A DNA stretch of 64,000 bases from the NCBI GenBank assembly GCA_963573385.1, contig CAUYLG010062804.1, positions 23,921 to 87,920 on the forward strand, given 5' to 3'. The translations under genes and the position numbers were made by a program. Source of the DNA: Cacajao melanocephalus (Eukaryota > Chordata > Mammalia > Primates > Pitheciidae). This document shows, piece after piece, positions 56,470 to 64,000 of the stretch (within the stretch, counting starts at the first letter, position 1; each line of letters starts with the position of its first letter). The notes beneath the pieces were generated by a model. It was not told the origin of the DNA, did not search any database, and worked only from the letters and a program-made list of their open reading frames with translations.

Positions 56470-56954
56470 TCATGTTTTAAGATTTTAATAGGAATAAAAT
56501 TGCATCTTTCCTTAATTTGTGTTTTTTTAATAAAGAGGAATGTTGAACATTTTTATACATGATCGTTTATTCTTGTATTCTTGTGTAAATTGTTCATTTA
56601 TTGAAAAAAATTTTTATACCATGATTTTAATATAAGGAATTTTTTTAATATGATAACTACCTATCCATTTTGATCTTTAATTTACTTTTACTTAGTATAA
56701 TTTTTCATTCCACACACATTAAGATTTTAGTTGATCTTTTCTGGTTTTACTGTCATGTAGATTTTATTCATAGAAATACTCCTTATGTTTGCTCTCTTTT
56801 TTTTCCCCTCCTCGCCCCTCCTTCCCCTCCTTTTGTTTTTTTTTCATTTTTGGGGTTTCTGTCCTTTGTAGTATTGCTTTGATCTCCTAATTGGTCTCTG
56901 CCAGGCTTGCCCCCTCCAATCCCTCTTTGTTTTTCTTCTTAAGGGAACATTAAT

Positions 56955-57185
56955 TGGGTGCTTACTAGGTGCCAGTTCTTGTACACAGCACTTTTTCATG
57001 GATTATCTCATTTAATCCCCACAACAACCTATGAGGTAGGTGCTTTTATTATCCCCATATTATAAATGAGAAAATTGAGGTTTAGGGAAGTTAACTTGTT
57101 GAAAGTGTCATAGCCAGCAGTAGAGATTTAAATGTTGGTGTTCTGACTCCAGACCAGAGCTGTTACCCACTCTGCTGTGCTGTTT
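56955..57185 (+). mobile_element. MIR
   Basis: A long, well-kept copy: gtgcttactaggtgccag, then ctcatttaatccccacaaca, acctatgaggtaggtgct, and a decayed 3' part ending near ttacccactctgctgtg. Confidence 0.8.
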
Positions 57186-57269
57186 CCAGACTCATCTTTC
57201 TTAAAACAGCAAGACAAAACACAAACTACACAGCCCCTCCCTCCAAACTTCAAATGCTTAAAATTCTTT

Positions 57270-57568
57270 TTTTGTTTGTTTTTTTTTTTTTTTTTTTTTT
57301 TGGGACTGGGCCTCACTCAGTTGCCCAGGATGGAGTGCAGTAATCGTTTCACTCAAGTAGCTTTGACCTCCTGGGATGAAGCGATCCTCCCACCTTAGCC
57401 TCCCTTGTGACTGGGCCTATACACACATACTACCACACTGGCTAATTTTTGTAGAGACAGGGTTTTTCCATGTTGCGCAGGCTGGTCCTGAACTCTTGGG
57501 CTCCAGTGATCTACCCACCTCAGCCTCCCAAAATGTTAGGATTATAGGCATGAGCCACCACACCTGGC
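57270..57568 (-). mobile_element. Alu, old type
   Basis: T tail of about 30 bases. Target copies ttaaaatt. Confidence 0.85.
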
Positions 57569-57599
57569 CTTAAAATTTGTAATGGCTCCCTATTTGTGT

Positions 57600-58356
<757 letters not shown>

Positions 58357-58991
58357 AAAAGCGTGCATTATTTAATCTGTATTATATTACAATGTAATTG
58401 TCTCTAATATAATTGTTTTTAATCTCTATTAGACTGCAAAATTCTTTTGAGTATATTAAAGATTTTTTTTTTTAACAAAATATTTCTGATATGCATTACA
58501 TGCTCATAAATATTCTTTGTATTAAGTGAAATTCATAGTGTGGATAATGTAAATAAATTAGATTTACTAAGAGAATACATAAAATACTTAATATTTAAAA
58601 GTATATGCAATAGGTAAGTATTTGTTAAACTAGTCAACAGGCTTTAGGACTTTTATAAATAAGCCTGATACAGCTAATTACAGATATTTATATTTATGTA
58701 CTTAATAAATTCAGCAAATAATATTTATTTGATGATACTTTATTAGCTTGGTTTATTACTATTTTCCTGAAAGAACAGGATTGCATGCCTCCATCATTCA
58801 GACTTTTTGCTGCTACAGACTTTGGTATGTTAGTAAAATATTAATTTAAAAAAAATAACTTGAGTATTATACATTTATATTCTGCTCAATGCAAAGTCCA
58901 GTGTAATTTTAGTTCGATTTTAATAAAATTATTAAATCTGTTTTCTCTTGTCTATATTTTTGTTGTTGTTATTGTTCTTGTTGTTGTACAG

Positions 58992-60135
58992 TTGAAAATG
59001 CTATGGATTGTCTATTAGAATTATCTGCCGCTGATACCAAGACAGAAGAATCATCTTTACAAAGTTTCGTTGCTTCTGAGAACCAAGTAGGTACAACAGA
59101 AAGTGAAATAATGGAAAAATGTCCTGAAGAAGAGAGTGAAGATTCAAAAATGGATTCATTTTTGGACATGCAGCTAACTGAAGACCTGGATTCCTTAATA
59201 CAGAATGCTTTTGAGAAATTGAACTCTTCTCCTGATGACCAAGTATACTCATTTTTGCCTTTGCAAGATGTTAATAGTTTTAATGACCCGAGTGAGTTTG
59301 TAAATTCTGATTCCAGTAATATGACTCCTATTTTTTCTACACAAAATATGAATTTAAACAGTGAAAATTTAGAGAATTCTGCCTCTACATTAAGTTTAAA
59401 TCCATTACCTTCACATTCAGTTTTGAATGAGTCCAGATGTTTTATAAAGGATAACACATTGGCTTTGGAAGGTAACCACCCAGAAGATTCTCTTCTTAGT
59501 AGTTCTTTAAATGTAACAAGTGACTCCATCATGGGCGGTAGCAGTCTCAATCAAAAACAGAAAGAACTTTTAGAATCTGAGTATGTTGAGGCTCAGTTCT
59601 CTCAAGCCCCTGTAGATTTGGATGCCAGTGCACCTCAGGCTTCTCTAAACCCTCCAGGGCTTGACTTACCAGGTACGGGTGGGGATCAGAAATCTACTCC
59701 AGTCTCTGATATGTTTCTGCCTTTCGAAGGGTTCAACTTCAGGCCACACAAACATCCTGAACTGCCAACTAAGGGGAAAGATGTAAATTACTGCCCGGTA
59801 CTCGCTCCTCTCCCCTTACTGTTGCCTCCTCCTCCACCTCCACCAATGTGGAATCCAATGATTCCTGCGTTTGACCTCTTCCAAGGAAACCATGGCTTTG
59901 TAGCTCCTGTTGTAACCACAGCTGCACACTGGAGATCTGTCAACTATACATTTCCACCCTCAGTTATTTCTCACACTTCCCCAACAAAAGTATGGAGAAA
60001 TAAAGATGGAACAAGCCCTTATCAAGTACAAGAAACCCCAGTTTCTCAGGTTGTAAGAAAGAAGACATCTTATGTTGGACTAGTTCTTGTTCTTCTCAGA
60101 GGGCTTCCGGGATCTGGAAAATCTTTTTTGGCAAG
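58992..60135 (+). CDS. N4BP2: N4BP2 coding exon 5 (residues 76-456)
   Basis: A 1,144-base exon from tgtacag (acceptor) to gcaag followed by gtatga (donor), joined in frame to exon 4 (codon 76 is split G/TT). It encodes the last CUE helix with the conserved leucine pair (NAMDCLLEL, residues 78-86). A long polar, acidic and Ser/Asn-rich linker follows, with no predicted fold. Next comes a polyproline run after LAPLPLLL (about residues 343-360), a possible partner-binding site, and then the start of the kinase-like domain. Residues 446-453, GLPGSGKS, are a perfect Walker A P-loop (60,101-60,124), preceded by a hydrophobic strand LVLVLLR. The whole exon is open only in this frame. A 193-codon antisense frame is a shadow. 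Confidence 0.98.
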
Positions 60136-61651
60136 GTATGAGGTTTAATTGGGTTTTAAAAAAATAGTGTAATGTCTGAATTTGAACACAAGTGTAACTA
60201 AATATGCAAAATGCTTTCTTAGTAGAGATCTTTAGTAACCCCTAAAATGTTTTCTTTTTACTCAATTTTTCTAACTCTGTGTAGCTAATAACACTATTTT
60301 CTCTGGAAGTTTTTTAAAAAATTGAATTCCTTCATCTTGAAATATCTCTTTGAAAGACAGAAGAAAAAATTAAAGACGATTCCAAGATTGTGAGCTATTG
60401 AAGCAGTGGAAGAGATCTAATTTGAGTGGGAGAAAGATGAGTTCAGCTTTAATCATAGACTAAAAGAGATATAATTGATCTTGATTTCATGGAATGGAAG
60501 TCTTAAATACATGAATTCTGCTGGTAGATGGAAATTCAAGATTATAGAATGTTGTTAAATAATGCTTTTAGAAATGTGTGATTTGAAGGAAGAGAGTATA
60601 GGATGACGATTGGTAGTCAGAGAACTTCAAGTTTACAGGGAGACTTTTCTGTTCTAAAATAAAGTACCATCAGTTATTTTATCTCATATATATACCTTTA
60701 TTCCTTCTGTAGTTAAGGTAGACTGTGAGTGCCTTGATCTGGGAGACAGGAGTCAGTGTTAGAGGCAGTTTTTTTATGGTTTCAGTGGCATTCCTTAAAG
60801 AGTATTATTTTCATAGTCCCTCTCCATCCCTGTTTAACCTTTAAATTCCAGAAGATTTACACCGAATCTGTTTTATTTGCTAGTTCTTTTTTTTCCTTCT
60901 TCTTCCAAATTTTAACTGTTTGCCTTCTAATATTCTTATTTGGGTCTCCTCTATTTGATCCTGGATATATCTATTCTAGTCTTGCTGAATATGCATAGAT
61001 AACTGGAGAATGTCCTTTGTTAACTTATTTTAAGTTTTTTTTGCATATCTTTTCTGTGTCTAGGTTTATCTGCCAGTAAATTTCCACATACTCTGATAAC
61101 ACTTATAGGCATATTTTTCAGTAGACATGTAGGCTTTTCTAACTGACTTAATAACAACAATAATAAGACAATTTAATATTATAAATGTTACAGTAAGTCA
61201 TGGCAGTATGTTTCGTGAAAGAGATTGGACTGAAAGGTGGAACCTTAGAAGGCAGGCAGTTGAGCTGTGAGACAAATTTGAAGAACTAGGTTTCAGGGGT
61301 TTTTAGAATCAGAGGCAGCTACAGTTAGAATGTGGGTAAAGAAAAATGTGCTTGTCACAAGATAGAAACTTAATATTTTTTGAATGAAGAGAGAGAAATA
61401 GCTGGGGTAGTGTTCAGACATAGAACCTGAGTTGTCTTGGAGAGAATGGTTCAGTATTCAAACCTAAGGAAAACGATGGATGCAAAAAGACTTCTGAATT
61501 TATTGGAAATAAGGTCATAAATGGGTATCTGAGAACCAATTTTGTCCTGTGAGGGTAGAAGACAAAAGGGTTTAGCAAGCTGTGATGAAGGAGTTAAGGG
61601 AAGGAGAGAAGTTGGGTAGTAGTTGAAAAGGGTCCCAAAGTGTAATTACAG

Positions 61652-62169
61652 TTTTTTTTTTTTTAATTTTGACAGAGTCTCACTCTGTTGCCCAGGCTGT
61701 TGTGCAACTGTGCGATCTTGGCTCATTGCAACCTCCCCTCCCCAGATTCATGAGATTCTCTAGTCTCAGTCTCCTGAGTAGTTTGGATTATAGGCGCCTG
61801 CTGCCGTGCCCAGCTAATTTTTATATTTTTAGTAGACACGGGGTTTCACCATGTTTGCCAGGCTGGGCTCAAACTTTTTTTTTTCTTAAGAGACAGAATC
61901 TTGCTTTGTCACCCAGGCTGGAGTGCAGTGGCATGATCATAGCTCATTGTTATCTTGAATTCCTGGGTTCAAGCAATCCTTCTGCCTTGGTCTCCTGAGT
62001 AGCTGGGACTACAGGTATGGGCCACCACACCCAGCTCATTTTAAAATTTTTTGTAGAGACAGAGTCTTGCCATCTTGCCTAGGCTGGTCTCAAAATCTTG
62101 GGCTTAAGCAGTCCTCCCACCTTGGCCTTCCAAAGTGCTGGAATTACAGGCATGAGCTACCATACCCAG
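61652..62169 (-). mobile_element. Two antisense Alus
   Basis: A truncated Alu at 61,652-61,872 (left arm cut at ggctgggctcaaac) joins a full old-type Alu at 61,873-62,169. Confidence 0.83.
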
Positions 62170-62658
62170 CCTAGTTAGAATTTTTAAAGATAGCTGAGAT
62201 ATATACATGTTTAATGGTAAAAAATAAGTGTCAGAGAAGGGAAAGCTAAAAAAAGGAGAGAATAAACATAGGAATTGGGATCAAATGAGCATTCACTAGC
62301 ATGTAAGCTCCATGAGTGTAAGCATTTTTGTCTTTTTTTGTTCGTTGATGGCATGCTCAGTGCTTAAAACAGTGTCTGGCACTTAATAGATGCTACAGAT
62401 AATGGACATATATTTTCAGAAAAGAATAATTAAAAATTTGTTAGTCTTCAAACCTTTATAGTTAAAGATTTTATAGTTAAGGATAAAATGTCTTCATAAC
62501 ATTAAAAACAAGTTTCTGAATAATAATTTATATAAAGCAAAATAGACCTGGCTTAGATCAGATTTTTGGGGAATTAAACTTCTGCTTAGAGTATTTTCAA
62601 TATGACTTGTTTGAATACTACAATATGTTTACTCTTTTATTTATCTATTTGTATTTAA

Positions 62659-63136
<478 letters not shown>

Positions 63137-63228
63137 TGAATAATTTATTTGATTTATGACTTCGGAAAAATTAGGAGAGAAAATTTAGAAGAAAAGGTAA
63201 TGAAAATTATTTCATTTATCTTTCACAG

Positions 63229-63353
63229 GACTTTGCAAGAGGATAATCCAAGTGGAGTCATTCTTAGTACTGATGATTATTTTTATATAAATGGACAGTA
63301 CCAGTTTGATGTAAAGTATTTAGGAGAAGCACATGAATGGAACCAGAATCGTG
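63229..63353 (+). CDS. N4BP2: N4BP2 coding exon 6 (residues 457-498)
   Basis: 125 bases between acceptor tatctttcacag and donor cgtg followed by gtaaga. Codon 457 (AG/G, Arg) is split by intron 5, restoring the P-loop helix as SFLAR-TLQEDNP. It continues with VILSTDDYF (residues 467-475). The aspartates here follow strand 2 of the polynucleotide-kinase-like P-loop fold and are the expected place for metal or substrate contacts. Then come YINGQYQFD and GEAHEWNQNR. The last base begins codon 499, completed beyond the window. There is no frame break. Confidence 0.97.
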
Positions 63354-63435
63354 GTAAGAACAGATAATCAGATTCTGAGTAACGTTATACATGATATAAA
63401 GAAAAAATTCACTTAGTATTTGTTTGTCTGTTTGT

Positions 63436-63907
63436 TTTTTTTTTTTTGAGACAAAGTCTCATCCTGTTGCATAGGCTAGAGTACAGTGGGGTGATGTTGA
63501 CTCACTGCAGGCTCGACTTCTGGGTCCAGGTGATCCTTCCACCTTAGCCTCCTGAGTAGTTGGGACGACAGATGTGTGCCACCATGCCTGGCTAATTTTT
63601 GTATTTTTTTAGAGACGGAATCCCACTTTGTTGTCCAGGCTGGTCTTGAACTTCTGGGCTCAAGCAATCTGCCTGTCTCAGCCTTACAAAGTGCTGAGTT
63701 TACGGAAGTGAGCCATTGTGCCCAGCTAAATTCGCTTAGTACTTTTTTTTTTTTTTTCTAAGGGGGAGTCTCACTCTGTGCCCAGGCTGTAGTGCAGTCA
63801 TGTAATCTTGGTGGTCAGGCTGGTCTTGAACTCCTGACCTCAGGTGATCTGCCTGCCTCGGCCTCCCAAAGTGCTGGGATTACAGGTGTGAGCCACTGCA
63901 CCCAGCC
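63436..63907 (-). mobile_element. Two antisense Alus
   Basis: A full old-type Alu at 63,436-63,727, with target copies attcacttagtattt and attcgcttagtactt. A second Alu at 63,743-63,907 has lost its centre (cttggtggtcaggctgg junction). Confidence 0.84.
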
Positions 63908-63952
63908 CTATGGAGAATCTTACCAAGATATAGGGACTATATTTTCCTCAGT

Positions 63953-64000
63953 TTTTTTTTTTTTTTTTTAAATTTTTCAGATGGAGTCTTGCTCCGTTGC
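63953..64000 (-). mobile_element. Alu, cut by the window edge
   Basis: T tail of about 19 bases then gatggagtcttgctccgttgc. The rest lies beyond the window. Confidence 0.85.

Noticed and set aside
58969..59550. 193-codon minus-strand ORF
   Set aside because: It is the antisense shadow of N4BP2 exon 5, whose plus-strand frame matches a known protein.
59810..59850. Polyproline run as a NEDD4-binding PPxY motif
   Set aside because: The run is PPPPPPP followed by MWNP. No PPxY tetrapeptide is present there.

Overview
The window is nuclear DNA from a primate, most likely a catarrhine (Old World monkey or ape). It is saturated with Alu elements of J, S and Y type in both orientations, together with L1, L2 and MIR relics, microsatellites and one CpG island. 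The only intact protein-coding gene is the 5' part of N4BP2 (NEDD4-binding protein 2, also called B3BP) on the + strand. A few residues differ from the human protein as I remember it, for example one valine fewer near residue 22, so a non-human primate is likely. I cannot name the species.

Layout. Positions 1-24,250 are intergenic: Alus in mixed orientation, a split L1 fragment, an LTR-like element, an old interspersed repeat cut by Alus, and a processed pseudogene of the acyl-CoA thioesterase gene ACOT7 on the minus strand (10,846-12,214). A CpG island at about 24,250-25,840 carries the N4BP2 promoter and non-coding exon 1, whose splice donor is at 25,394. Positions 25,394-54,165 hold the long leader introns, with non-coding exon 2 (38,890-38,986) and exon 3 (52,459-52,538). 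These introns contain dozens of Alus, strongly biased to the antisense orientation, an antisense L1 of several kilobases, and a U6 snRNA pseudogene. Coding begins at 54,280 in exon 4. It continues through the large exon 5 (58,992-60,135) and exon 6 (63,229-63,353), and the gene runs off the right edge in intron 6.

The visible coding part (498 codons plus one base) encodes the N-terminal CUE ubiquitin-binding domain, a long polar linker with a polyproline run, and the P-loop and first half of the polynucleotide-kinase-like domain. The rest of that domain and the C-terminal Smr domain known for this family lie outside the window.

No CRISPR array, operon, phage or novel enzymatic system is present. 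The more interesting signals are three upstream reading frames in the spliced N4BP2 leader, two of them joined by an overlapping stop-start TAATG. There is also an exact target-site duplication enclosing the ACOT7 pseudogene plus the Alus in its tail, several places where successive Alus reused one target site, repeated insertion of left-arm-only Alus, a short non-Alu retro-insert, and the Alu orientation bias inside the gene. Repeat boundaries were set by eye and are good to roughly 5-15 bases.
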